From positions 310,001 to 374,000 of the forward strand of contig NZ_CP059897.1 in NCBI RefSeq assembly GCF_014126615.1: 64,000 bases of DNA, in the 5' to 3' direction. This DNA is from Ciceribacter thiooxidans. GTDB taxonomy: Bacteria > Pseudomonadota > Alphaproteobacteria > Rhizobiales > Rhizobiaceae. The notes below the pieces were generated by a model. The model had not been told where the DNA came from, did no database searches, and saw nothing but the letters and a program-made list of their open reading frames with translations. This document shows positions 44,738 through 52,734 of this stretch, in pieces. The first letter of the stretch is position 1, and every line of letters starts with the position of its first letter. The position numbers and the translations under genes are program-made.

Positions 44738-45811
44738 ATGAGGGGCAGTGGCGAGAAGACAGCCGACGATTTGACGCCTCCCGACGGCGGGAATGGCGCG
44801 GTGCGGAGTCTGGTCTTCACAACCGCCGACACAGACGACCCCTTCGGCGCATGGAGATCGGCTCTCGATGTGCTCTTTGAGTGTGTCCCGCCGCGGCGAC
44901 CGGAGTCGCTCTTCTTCAACGGCAACCTTGCCGTGTATCACTTCGGCACATTCCTGCTGTGCAGGAGCAGAGCCACCGGCGGTCGCTACCGACGGAACCA
45001 GGCCGGTCTCGCCCGCGACGACCTCGACCACATCGTCGTCTCGTGTCTGCTCAACGGCGGGATCGCTCTCGCCCATCCTGCCGCCAAGCGGCTGCGTCCG
45101 GGCGATATCGCTATCCTCGACCTGTCGGCATCGTTCGCCTTCGCAACGACCGAGGCCGACGCACTTCATCTCATCCTGCCGAGATGGGCATTGCCGGCCT
45201 CCATTGCGGACCAGCAACCCGCGTCACTTCGCGTCCTCTTCCGCGGCAGCGCCATGGGCATCATCGTCCGCGGCATGCTGGAAGCGCTGGCACCGGCCGT
45301 GCGTCGCCTGGCCTCCGGAGAGACTCTGGCGCTTTCAGGCGCGATACCAGAACTGCTGGCGACCTGTCTCGCCTCGACCGTGTCGACCCCTCATCCCGGA
45401 CCAAGCAGAAGCATCGGGCAACGCCTGCGCCGCCACATCGAAGAGAACCTCCATCGCGACGATCTCACGCCGTACACGATCGCCCGGGATCTGGGTGTCT
45501 CGCGCAGCCAACTTTACAGACAATTCGAGAATGTCGGCGGGGTGCGGACCTACATCCGCCGCAGGCGACTGCGGCGAAGCCTGACCGCCCTTTGTGATCC
45601 GAGACACCCTGATCGCCGGATCGGCGAAATCGCCTACGACGCCGGCTTCGCCGACGAGGCCCACTTCAGCAGGCTCTTTCGGCAACGGTTCGGGATATCA
45701 CCGCGCGAGGCTCGCGCCTCCGTCCGCGACGGCCGTCATCCGGGCCCCTCACCGGCGGGTGCCGCCGATTCATCCCTTTCCGACTGGCTGCTTGCACTTA
45801 TCAGCGGTTGA
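44738..45811 (+). CDS. AraC-family transcriptional regulator
   Basis: 357 residues. An N-terminal cupin-like sensing region (about residues 40-200) includes NGGIALAHPAAKRLRPGDIAILDL. The C-terminal two-part helix-turn-helix reads LTPYTIARDLGVSRSQLYRQFENVGG and RRIGEIAYDAGFADEAHFSRLFRQRFGISPREA. It sits between a divergent sugar ABC operon and a downstream set of RhiA-like genes; the tandem repeats directly after it suggest it may control the latter. Confidence 0.9.
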   Translation: MRGSGEKTADDLTPPDGGNGAVRSLVFTTADTDDPFGAWRSALDVLFECVPPRRPESLFFNGNLAVYHFGTFLLCRSRATGGRYRRNQAGLARDDLDHIVVSCLLNGGIALAHPAAKRLRPGDIAILDLSASFAFATTEADALHLILPRWALPASIADQQPASLRVLFRGSAMGIIVRGMLEALAPAVRRLASGETLALSGAIPELLATCLASTVSTPHPGPSRSIGQRLRRHIEENLHRDDLTPYTIARDLGVSRSQLYRQFENVGGVRTYIRRRRLRRSLTALCDPRHPDRRIGEIAYDAGFADEAHFSRLFRQRFGISPREARASVRDGRHPGPSPAGAADSSLSDWLLALISG

Positions 45812-45813
45812 GA

Positions 45814-45853
45814 TTTTGGACGCACGTCCAAGTTTTCGGGACGCCCATCCAAG
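45814..45853 (+). repeat. Two tandem near-identical repeats after the AraC gene
   Basis: TTTTGGACGCACGTCCAAG (45814-45832) is followed directly by a 21-bp variant that also starts TTTT and ends TCCAAG (45833-45853). The first copy is itself a palindrome with arms TTGGACG/CGTCCAA. It starts 3 bp past the AraC stop and about 105 bp before the first RhiA-like gene, so AraC binding sites or an overlapping promoter are plausible. Confidence 0.55.
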
Positions 45854-45957
45854 GACAACCATAGCGGACAGTCATAGGCTAAGCACACACAACACGAGAG
45901 AACTGAAGGAAGTAGTAGCCAGCCCATCAGCCCCCTTCGCCGAAAGGAGACCCGAAA

Positions 45958-46644
45958 ATGTCAACACAGGTGGCCAGTACCGACTCCAGCATCGCCGTGA
46001 ACGACCCACCCGCAACCGGGGCAGTCTCCTTCCAGTTGAGCGCGACGAACACTTCGAGCGTTCCCGGTTCCGTCTATTTCAACATCTTCCCGCCGGCTCT
46101 GAAGAACATTCCGACGAGCGGACAGACCATCACCGCGCTCGTGTCCCCCGCGACGACCAATACATCCCCGCCGGTGAACCTCACCTGGAACGGCGGAGCC
46201 GGCGCGCTGAGCATGCTCGTGCTTACCGCCGGTGCTGAGCTGGCGAGCGCCGAGAAAACGCCGGTCGCGCTCGGCGACACCGTCGCCGTCGCCTGGGCCA
46301 ACGGAGCGTTCACGATCACGCCCTCGCCCGGCGGACCCGCAGGGGTCCTCACCGTGACCTTCGCCCCGGGCATTCCCGTAGGCGGTTCGGTGGGTCTTGT
46401 CATAGGCCCCGCCCCGGTTCTCGTGCCGATCCCCGTCAGCCTCTCACCTTTGACGCTCGAACCAGATCTATCGCCCACCGTCACGGTGATGTTCGGCACT
46501 GCTTTCCAATTGCCGGCACCCGCCATCTCGGACGAGAGCCAGGCACAGACCGTCACCTTCAAGACGGACCCGACGAGCACGAGCCCGACGGCAACCGCGG
46601 CCATCTCGGTCGGCCTCGACAACCAGATCGTCGAGACCGGTTGA
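45958..46644 (+). CDS. RhiA-like protein A (diverged paralogue), unknown function
   Basis: 228 residues, preceded by AGGAGA. No signal peptide. A beta-rich sequence with the N-terminal motif NTSSVPGS (31-38), a central GGAGALSM, and a C-terminal half SVGLVIG...VMFGTAF...LDNQIV that aligns with the next gene. The Ala/Pro/Thr-rich inserts are longer than in its neighbour. No other domain recognised. Followed by two hairpins before the next gene. Confidence 0.75.
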   Translation: MSTQVASTDSSIAVNDPPATGAVSFQLSATNTSSVPGSVYFNIFPPALKNIPTSGQTITALVSPATTNTSPPVNLTWNGGAGALSMLVLTAGAELASAEKTPVALGDTVAVAWANGAFTITPSPGGPAGVLTVTFAPGIPVGGSVGLVIGPAPVLVPIPVSLSPLTLEPDLSPTVTVMFGTAFQLPAPAISDESQAQTVTFKTDPTSTSPTATAAISVGLDNQIVETG

Positions 46645-46657
46645 CGGCGAACCAGCT

Positions 46658-46684
46658 TGCCCGGCGCCCGCCTCCTGCCGGGCA
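46658..46684 (+). repeat. Hairpin between the two RhiA-like genes (first)
   Basis: TGCCCGGC (46658-46665) pairs perfectly with GCCGGGCA (46677-46684). No T run. Confidence 0.6.
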
Positions 46685-46734
46685 GATCCTCGCCACTCCC
46701 GATTCCCCGCCTGATCCACGAGCGGCGAGGCAAA

Positions 46735-46771
46735 GGCCGGTATCGCTTCAGCCCCCGAGGCGGTACCGGCC
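46735..46771 (+). repeat. Hairpin between the two RhiA-like genes (second)
   Basis: GGCCGGTA (46735-46742) pairs perfectly with TACCGGCC (46764-46771), 42 bp before the next start codon. It could influence translation or mRNA stability. Confidence 0.6.
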
Positions 46772-46813
46772 CATTCAACCCCGGGGGATGTTCCTCGAAG
46801 AAAGGCAAAGCCA

Positions 46814-47422
46814 ATGACCACCTACTCTCTGACGTGCGTCAACAACTCCCAGCTTTCCGGAAGCTTCGCCGTGTTCCAGAAGGCACCGCCGATGACCATT
46901 CCGGGCAACGTTTTCTCGCTCGCCTGGTTTGCCCGCCCGACCGCTCCGAAAAGCAAGGTGACCTTCACCTGGAATCTCGAATACAGCTTCGTCTGGTCCG
47001 AGACCGGGCTGCTCCAGCCGGGGATCAACTTCTCGGCGTCGCAGACCATGCCGGCAGATCCGAACGGCCAGAACCTCATCCAGCTGACCCAGGACAACTA
47101 CGGTGCGACGACCTTTGCGAACCCGAGCGCCAGTGGAGCCATCGGCTCCCTGACCATTCAGCAGCTCCCGAATGTCGCGCCGAACCAGACCTCCGTCGGC
47201 GTCGGCATGTCCGGTTCGGGCACATTTGCCGTGCAGGCGGCACCGAACATGACGGCCGTGTTCACGCCTCACCCGAACTACTGGGTCATCTTCGGCAATT
47301 TCGTAACCGGGGATGTCATCGACATCGAGGATGTCACCAATGCCGTCGAAGTGACCTATGGCGGCGCCCTGACGACGCGCAGTGCCACTCTCGCCATCGA
47401 CAACCTGATCACCGTCTCCTGA
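46814..47422 (+). CDS. RhiA-like protein B
   Basis: 202 residues, no signal peptide. It resembles RhiA, the abundant rhizosphere-expressed protein of Rhizobium leguminosarum: NNSQLSGSFAVFQ, NVFSLAWFARPTAP, YSFVWSETGLLQPG, SVGVGMSGSGTFAVQAAP, HPNYWVIFG. The function of RhiA is unknown. In Rhizobium the rhi genes are under quorum-sensing control; here an AraC gene precedes the cluster. Identification is from remembered family patterns, so moderate confidence. Confidence 0.7.
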   Translation: MTTYSLTCVNNSQLSGSFAVFQKAPPMTIPGNVFSLAWFARPTAPKSKVTFTWNLEYSFVWSETGLLQPGINFSASQTMPADPNGQNLIQLTQDNYGATTFANPSASGAIGSLTIQQLPNVAPNQTSVGVGMSGSGTFAVQAAPNMTAVFTPHPNYWVIFGNFVTGDVIDIEDVTNAVEVTYGGALTTRSATLAIDNLITVS

Positions 47423-47474
47423 CGTCCTGAGGCGGCGCTCCTCCCCGCCGTCGGTCAAACTAGACGCCAGGAGA

Positions 47475-47505
47475 GGCGATGCCGGGGGCACCCCTCGGCA
47501 TCGCC
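47475..47505 (+). repeat. Very strong hairpin in the 313-bp gap (first)
   Basis: GGCGATGCCG (47475-47484) pairs perfectly with CGGCATCGCC (47496-47505), and the loop (GGGGCACCCCT) can add further pairs. 53 bp after the RhiA-like B stop. No T run. Confidence 0.7.
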
Positions 47506-47582
47506 GGCAACGAGGCCGCGCAGCGGCAAATCGGTCCGGCAGTGACCGTGTTGGCATCGGCAAACGCGTCCAGCCCGAGACC

Positions 47583-47603
47583 GGGACGGCCTGAAGCCGT
47601 CCC
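47583..47603 (+). repeat. Hairpin in the 313-bp gap (second)
   Basis: GGGACGGC, a five-base loop CTGAA, then GCCGTCCC: a perfect 8-bp stem. Confidence 0.65.
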
Positions 47604-47653
47604 TACACCCCCACAGATACGGCCGCCTTCGACGAGGGCCGCCGGATTGAAAG

Positions 47654-47673
47654 CCGGCGAGAGGCCTCGCCGG
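47654..47673 (+). repeat. Hairpin in the 313-bp gap (third)
   Basis: CCGGCGAG, loop AGGC, then CTCGCCGG: a perfect 8-bp stem with a tetraloop, 62 bp before the next start codon. The rest of this 313-bp gap shows no gene. Confidence 0.65.
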
Positions 47674-47735
47674 TCAGCGCTTCTCGCATGGTGCGGGGAA
47701 CGCCCATCCTCCCTGTTGCGAAAAGGAATGCAGTC

Positions 47736-48281
47736 ATGAAAACCAGCAGACTTCGTTTCCGCCACCACCTCGCCGTCGCCTTTGCCGCACTTGCAGCCCT
47801 CGGGCTCGCCAGTCCCGCGATGGCTTATTCGGTCTACCGCGCCGTCAACGCGGATGCGACGACCGGCGCGGTCACCTGGAATGCCGCAAACTTCGGCGTG
47901 GGTGGCAACCCTTCGACCCTCTCGTTCTTCTACTTCGCGAACGACGCCGCGGCACAGGCGGCATTCCCGACCAGACAGTGCTTCGTGAAGGTCGACCTCC
48001 CGAACACGGTCGCTCCGGTTCCGGGCAACCAAGATCTGGTCGGCAATGCGGGGATCCCGGTGGGAGCCAATCCGGCTGACCAACCCTTGCCGTTCCCCTG
48101 GCAGATCGTTTTCGACAACGTGCCCCCCGGTCACTGGAGCATTCCGAAGGCCCAGATCACGACCGCGCCCGCAAACAATGCGGCCAGCCGGGTTGCTGCC
48201 GCCGGGTTTCAGGCGCTCGCGAATGCCATTGGATCTGGCGTGACGATCGTCAACGGAACGCTTGGCAATTGCGGTCCGTAA
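47736..48281 (+). CDS. Secreted protein of unknown function
   Basis: 181 residues from ATG 47736, preceded by AAAAGGA. Clear signal peptide (LAVAFAALAALGLASPAMA). The mature part starts YSVYRAVNADATTGAVTWNAANFG, with two Cys (RQCFVKVD and the C-terminal GNCGP) that could bond. No family recognised. Same strand and spacing as the RhiA-like genes, so it is probably part of the same regulon. Confidence 0.75.
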   Translation: MKTSRLRFRHHLAVAFAALAALGLASPAMAYSVYRAVNADATTGAVTWNAANFGVGGNPSTLSFFYFANDAAAQAAFPTRQCFVKVDLPNTVAPVPGNQDLVGNAGIPVGANPADQPLPFPWQIVFDNVPPGHWSIPKAQITTAPANNAASRVAAAGFQALANAIGSGVTIVNGTLGNCGP

Positions 48282-48379
48282 GGTCGGAGCGGTAAGATTG
48301 CGCTGAGCATAACGCAGCGATCAATGCAATCACCGTCGGGTCTCGGCCCGGCGGCCCTTGCCAGAGGAGCGTGCAAGAC

Positions 48380-49027
48380 ATGGCCGTACTGCATCATGCC
48401 TTTCGTTGTCCCGTCACCCCGCCACTTGAAGAAGTGGTCCGAGAGGTGTTGTCGGCGTGGGATGCCGGCGACCGCGAAAAACTCTCCGCGACGGCGCTGC
48501 GATGCCTTCCCCGGATCGCGGATCGCGCGGATATCCAGGCGGCGTTCCGCCTCGATCCGGACGGCGCGGTTCCTTCATGGCTTCAGCCGCAGATCGTGAG
48601 CCCCGGGCTCGCTGCCCTGGTCCTGCTTGCCGACAGTTTTGTGCCGATACCATCCCTCAGCGGTCGCAGCGATACGAACCACTACCTGCTTACAACGCAT
48701 CTGCCAGTGCTCGGCTGGAACGAGAGAGAGGTGCAACTTTTGGTCCACGGGGACCCGATCGAGCTCATGCTCGCCCGGTATTCGAGCGCTCCCCATGAGT
48801 ACACGGCAAGCAAGTTTCGCGAGACAGGCGGCTGGACCTTCGGGACGGACTTGAGATCGCTCGAGCCTCAACTCATGCGCCTCGCGACAGCAACCGACCG
48901 TCAGACGCCTCCCGCGGTTCGAGAAAGCCTGACCGCCCTTCGCGAAAGCGGAGCGATCGACGACGCGCGCGCGATGCTCGCAGCGGTCGAGGACACCGAC
49001 TGGCTCGTGACCAGCGTTACCCACTAA
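48380..49027 (+). CDS. Hypothetical protein, unknown function
   Basis: 215 residues from ATG 48380, chosen because AGAGGAG (48363-48369) is 10 bp away; a GTG at 48371 is too close to it. Mostly helical by eye (VVREVLSAWDAGDREKL; LRSLEPQLMRLATATD; DARAMLAAVEDTDW). No signal peptide or membrane segment. Lies at the end of the RhiA-like cluster. No family recognised. Confidence 0.65.
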   Translation: MAVLHHAFRCPVTPPLEEVVREVLSAWDAGDREKLSATALRCLPRIADRADIQAAFRLDPDGAVPSWLQPQIVSPGLAALVLLADSFVPIPSLSGRSDTNHYLLTTHLPVLGWNEREVQLLVHGDPIELMLARYSSAPHEYTASKFRETGGWTFGTDLRSLEPQLMRLATATDRQTPPAVRESLTALRESGAIDDARAMLAAVEDTDWLVTSVTH

Positions 49028-49263
49028 CGAATGTGACAATCTGATGGGCTTCAGCCGCGGCGGACGCCGCTATCCGCCCATTCCCTCACCGTACTGCACC
49101 AGACGCGATCGCTCCCCGCCAGCGTCGATACGGCTTCCCCAGACTGCGGCTCGGCCGTACGGTGCATTGATAATTGCCCGCAGGAAGGACAGCCTGTGTC
49201 GTCAGAGATCCACATAACGGCATCTATGAACGAGCGCTGCGAGGCGGGGCGTCTGCGCACCGA

Positions 49264-50043
49264 CTACCGGGGTATCTGTCCGTACCCGTCATCCCGCCTC
49301 TTGGCCGAACCAGGTTGCACAGCCCCGCCCAACAGTCCCGATTGGCCCATCGGCTGCCGGCCGATCGGTGCAAAGGTGCTCAGAACGAACCAGGAGCGGA
49401 AGGCCGCCACATCTTCCTTTGTCCCGTCAAGCTGCAGGCGACCATCCGCGGTCGCATCGGAAATCGAAAGATGGCCCAGCCAGATTTCCGTGAGGGACAG
49501 CAATGTCGCGGTAACGAAAAGGTCGACATCGAAGCCGGGCGGTTTGTAACAAAGGTCGACATTGCCGCCCTCGACAACCAGCCAGTACGCGCGCTTCTTG
49601 ATCGGTACGCCCGAGAGGTCGAACTCTGTAACATACCGCCGACCCCTGTCCGGCATGTGCCCCACGACATTTCGCCGGATGTCCCACATCAGGAGATCGG
49701 GGTCGAGGTTCCTCGGATCAACGAGATCATGGCGCAGCCAACGTTGCGCCCACGATCCCATCGCCTCGATGATCGAAGAGAGCTCTCTGCCAGACGGGGT
49801 CAGGGTGTATTCCCACCGCCCGCCCGCCTGCCGCCGTTCAATCACACCATCAAGCTGAAGCTTCCTGAGGCGTTGCCCGAGCAGGGCCGGCGACATCCGC
49901 GGCAGTCCGCGCTGAAGGTCGTTGAAGCGCACGCTTCCGCACAGCAATTCACGAACGACAAGTGGCGTCCACCGCTCTGCAAGGACTTCGGCTGCGAGCG
50001 CGACCGGGCAAAATTGCCCGTATCCTCTTTTCTCCGCCATCAC
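49264..50043 (-). CDS. HxlR-family regulator with C-terminal SCP2-like domain
   Basis: 259 residues (a second ATG at 50040 is equally possible). The HxlR winged helix is clear: FCPVALAAEVLAERWTPLVVRELLCGSVRFNDLQRGLPRMSPALL. The C-terminal part (YWLVVEGGNVDLCYKPPGFDVDLFVTATLLSLTEIWLG) resembles SCP2 sterol-carrier-like domains often fused to HxlR proteins. Divergent from the truncated globin gene, so the two may be linked. The C-terminal tail is ragged and Gly/Arg-rich. Confidence 0.85.
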   Translation of the reverse strand: MMAEKRGYGQFCPVALAAEVLAERWTPLVVRELLCGSVRFNDLQRGLPRMSPALLGQRLRKLQLDGVIERRQAGGRWEYTLTPSGRELSSIIEAMGSWAQRWLRHDLVDPRNLDPDLLMWDIRRNVVGHMPDRGRRYVTEFDLSGVPIKKRAYWLVVEGGNVDLCYKPPGFDVDLFVTATLLSLTEIWLGHLSISDATADGRLQLDGTKEDVAAFRSWFVLSTFAPIGRQPMGQSGLLGGAVQPGSAKRRDDGYGQIPR

Positions 50044-50156
50044 TGGACCTTTCGGACTGGCGGCAAAGAATAGCTTCAGACTCTGAAGTTGTCACGATTC
50101 CGGTGCAGGACGTAAGAGTGAGGACGCAAACAGCGCTGATTGTCAGGGAGGCAAAA

Positions 50157-50531
50157 ATGGAAAGATCACTGTATGAGCGTCTTGGCGGCGCTGCCGGCAT
50201 CACCAAGATCGTCGATGACCTCGTTGAGGCGCACTTGTCGAACCCGACTATAAGAGCGCGATTCCTACCCTACCTAGATCGCCCCGATGTCGTCGCGGAG
50301 GTCAAGCGCCATACCTGCGATTTCCTCGGAACCGCGAGCGGCGGGCCTGAATGTTACAAGGGACGTACGATGCCCGATGCTCATCGCGGTATGAACATTA
50401 CCGAAGAAGAATTTGCAGCCGCCGTCAACGACGTCCTCGCGACGCTTGAGCGGAATAACATCGATGAAGGGTCGCGCGCAGAGATCCTCGGCATGGTCAG
50501 TTCACTCAAGGTCGAGATCGTCGATCTGTGA
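50157..50531 (+). CDS. Group I truncated hemoglobin
   Basis: 124 residues from ATG 50157 with AGGGAGG upstream. Typical opening SLYERLGGAAGITKIVDDLVE, heme-binding region FLGTASGGPECYKGRTMPDAHRGMNI (proximal His in AHRGM) and the distal helix near FLPYLDRPD. It binds oxygen or NO. It shares an upstream region with the divergent HxlR gene. Confidence 0.92.
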   Translation: MERSLYERLGGAAGITKIVDDLVEAHLSNPTIRARFLPYLDRPDVVAEVKRHTCDFLGTASGGPECYKGRTMPDAHRGMNITEEEFAAAVNDVLATLERNNIDEGSRAEILGMVSSLKVEIVDL

Positions 50532-50556
50532 AGAAGTCGGGCAAAACGCACCATGA

Positions 50557-50583
50557 CCGCCGCGAGAAACCAAATCGCGGCGG
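50557..50583. repeat. Hairpin after the globin gene
   Basis: CCGCCGCGA (50557-50565) pairs perfectly with TCGCGGCGG (50575-50583), 26 bp after the stop. No T run; a possible mRNA end. Confidence 0.5.
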
Positions 50584-50779
50584 CCGAGCGATGCAAACCC
50601 CTCGTAAGCGACGCGGTTTCGAGCAATACGTGGACGTGCATCCTCAGCTGGTCTGAATGCGAGATGGGAACCCGATCGCCTGTGCGACCTGTCTCCACTA
50701 TTCGCCTTGACCTGTGTCAGTCGCCATTCGAGCGGCCGTGCTAATATACACTTGCTATCGGCTCCAAGAGGATCTCGCC

Positions 50780-51070
50780 ATGACACGGGAGAAAGTATTC
50801 GCCGCAGTCTCGATGCTCACAATTCTCGTTCCGCTTTATGCCATCCCCTCCGCACAGGCGTTCGCGCAGGATTATCGCCGGATGAGTTGTGACGAACTCT
50901 GGTACGAGAGGAATGCCATTTATGCCGCCAAAGGATATTGTTTCAAAACCGACCGCGCGCGCAGCGTTTTTGGACGGGGATGTTTCCCACCCTTCGGCAA
51001 GCTCACGCGCAGCGAAACACGGCGCGTCAACCTCATAGAGCAGTGGGAACGCTATTACGGTTGCCGCTGA
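50780..51070 (+). CDS. Small secreted YARHG-domain protein
   Basis: 96 residues from ATG 50780, with AGAGGA upstream. Signal peptide VFAAVSMLTILVPLYAIPSAQA. The rest is one YARHG domain (SCDELWYERNAIYAAKGYCF), a short motif common in extracellular bacterial proteins of unknown function, plus three Cys. A longer upstream frame has no support. Confidence 0.78.
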   Translation: MTREKVFAAVSMLTILVPLYAIPSAQAFAQDYRRMSCDELWYERNAIYAAKGYCFKTDRARSVFGRGCFPPFGKLTRSETRRVNLIEQWERYYGCR

Positions 51071-51344
51071 TCTCCAAATCGCCGGCTCACCGAGTTCACT
51101 TCTCGTCTCCCGGCGTGGAATCGCGCTTCCCGGCTGAACAGGCTCGTGGCCTAGAAACGCGAGCTTTTCGCGCATCGTGATCATGGCGGAGAGCCGCCCG
51201 AAGCGCCCGGGGGCTGCTCGTGGTTTCTTTCGAGTTATTACTTGTCTTTTTTACTCATGTTTATTATCAGGTCTCCAGAGGCCGTCGCACGGCCCGCCTT
51301 TGGACCATTGCGTCACCGACCTGCTTTTGTGAAAGGACCTGACG

Positions 51345-52256
51345 GTGCGGACCCGTTCCCTCCCATTTGCCGCTATGGCTCTTCTCATCACGTGTCTTGC
51401 TCTATGGAACGATGGCGCAATGACGACAGCCCGCGCGCAGCAACAGAGTGGTCCGACATCGACGGACATCGTGCAGTCGCTGCCTTCGCCTGCGCAGCCG
51501 TCCGTGGAAGGCGCCATGACCGAGGTTCCTCCTTCCGCTCTGCCGCATAATCTCTCGCCCTGGGGAATGTTCCTGGCCGCTGACAACGTGGTCAAAGCCG
51601 TGATGATTTCTCTGGTCTTCGCGTCCGTCGTGACCTGGACCATATGGCTTGCGAAGACGCTGCAGCTCGCAGCCGCAAGATATCGTGCCAGCCGCGGTCT
51701 GCGTCTCCTGTCGGAAAACCCCACGATGGCGGGCGCACTCACCGCGCTTGCGGGACGCAGCGGCACGATCGCCGAGATGCTCCTCGCTGCTCAGCGGGAA
51801 ATCGAACTCTCTGATCCGGCGATCGATCATGTGGGCAGCGAGGGCCTGAAGGCCCGCGTCGGCTCCGCTCTCGAGCGGACCGAAGCACGAGCGGGCCGCC
51901 GCATGGCAAAGGGCACCGGCGTGCTGGCGACAATCGGCTCCACGGCTCCGTTCGTCGGCCTGTTCGGCACCGTCTGGGGCGTCATGAACTCCTTCATCGG
52001 CATTTCGCAGGCTCAGACGACCAATCTTGCCGTCGTGGCTCCCGGGATCGCCGAAGCACTGCTCGCGACAGCGATCGGCCTCGTGGCGGCCATTCCCGCT
52101 GTCGTCATCTATAACGTCTTCGCGCGATCGGTCACGGGCTACCGGCATCTGCTGGCCGATGCGTCCGCCGGGATAGAACGGATCGTCAGTCGCGACCTCG
52201 ATTTTCGCAGGCTCTCCGGTGCCGGCCGCGCGAAGCCTACATTCGCAGGAGAATAG
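51345..52256 (+). CDS. exbB: ExbB/TolQ-type proton-channel protein
   Basis: 303 residues from a GTG start at 51345 (AAAGGA upstream). Signal-like N-terminus and a Gln/Pro-rich periplasmic linker precede three membrane segments (VVKAVMISLVFASVVTWTIW; GVLATIGSTAPFVGLFGTVWGVMNSF; IAEALLATAIGLVAAIPAVVIYN). The long N-extension is typical of alphaproteobacterial ExbB. With ExbD it powers TonB-dependent outer-membrane uptake. Confidence 0.93.
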   Translation: MRTRSLPFAAMALLITCLALWNDGAMTTARAQQQSGPTSTDIVQSLPSPAQPSVEGAMTEVPPSALPHNLSPWGMFLAADNVVKAVMISLVFASVVTWTIWLAKTLQLAAARYRASRGLRLLSENPTMAGALTALAGRSGTIAEMLLAAQREIELSDPAIDHVGSEGLKARVGSALERTEARAGRRMAKGTGVLATIGSTAPFVGLFGTVWGVMNSFIGISQAQTTNLAVVAPGIAEALLATAIGLVAAIPAVVIYNVFARSVTGYRHLLADASAGIERIVSRDLDFRRLSGAGRAKPTFAGE

Positions 52257-52260
52257 GTCG

Positions 52261-52734
52261 ATGGCCGGAGGAATCCGCGAAAGCCATGGCGACGAACTTT
52301 CGGAGAACCACGAGATCAACGTCACGCCCTTCATCGACGTAATCCTCGTGCTTCTGATCATTTTCATGGTCGCCGCACCGCTCGCCACCGTCGACGTCAA
52401 TGTCGACCTGCCGGCATCGACGGCGAAGGCCGCTCCGCGGCCCGAAAAGCCGATCTACCTGACGCTCAAGGACGATCTTTCGCTGATGCTCGGCGACGAT
52501 CCCGTCAGCCGGGACCGGCTGGGGGCGGACCTCGAACGACTGACCGAGGGAGATCGCGAAAGCCGCATTTTTCTTCGGGCGGACAAGGTCGTCGATTACG
52601 GGCACTTCATGGAGGTCATGAACATCGTGCGCGATGCCGGCTACCTGAAGATTGCGCTCGTTGGCCTCGAGAGCGTAGTTGCACCCGCGGAAGGCGCCGG
52701 TGCAGCGCCGCGCAATGAGGCAAAGGCGCCGTGA
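52261..52734 (+). CDS. exbD: ExbD protein of the TonB energising complex
   Basis: 157 residues from ATG 52261, 4 bp after exbB. One membrane segment with the essential Asp in INVTPFIDVILVLLIIFMV, then a periplasmic domain (RIFLRADKVVDYGHFMEVMNIVRDAGYLKIALVG). The stop overlaps the tonB start by GTGA. Confidence 0.94.
   Translation: MAGGIRESHGDELSENHEINVTPFIDVILVLLIIFMVAAPLATVDVNVDLPASTAKAAPRPEKPIYLTLKDDLSLMLGDDPVSRDRLGADLERLTEGDRESRIFLRADKVVDYGHFMEVMNIVRDAGYLKIALVGLESVVAPAEGAGAAPRNEAKAP

Noticed and set aside
49174..50073. Forward open frame of 299 residues
   Set aside because: Antisense to the HxlR gene, whose winged helix is clear.
51225..51275. Fur/RirA-type iron box before exbB
   Set aside because: The AT-rich stretch is suggestive but no TGA-N9-TCA or Fur consensus could be matched.
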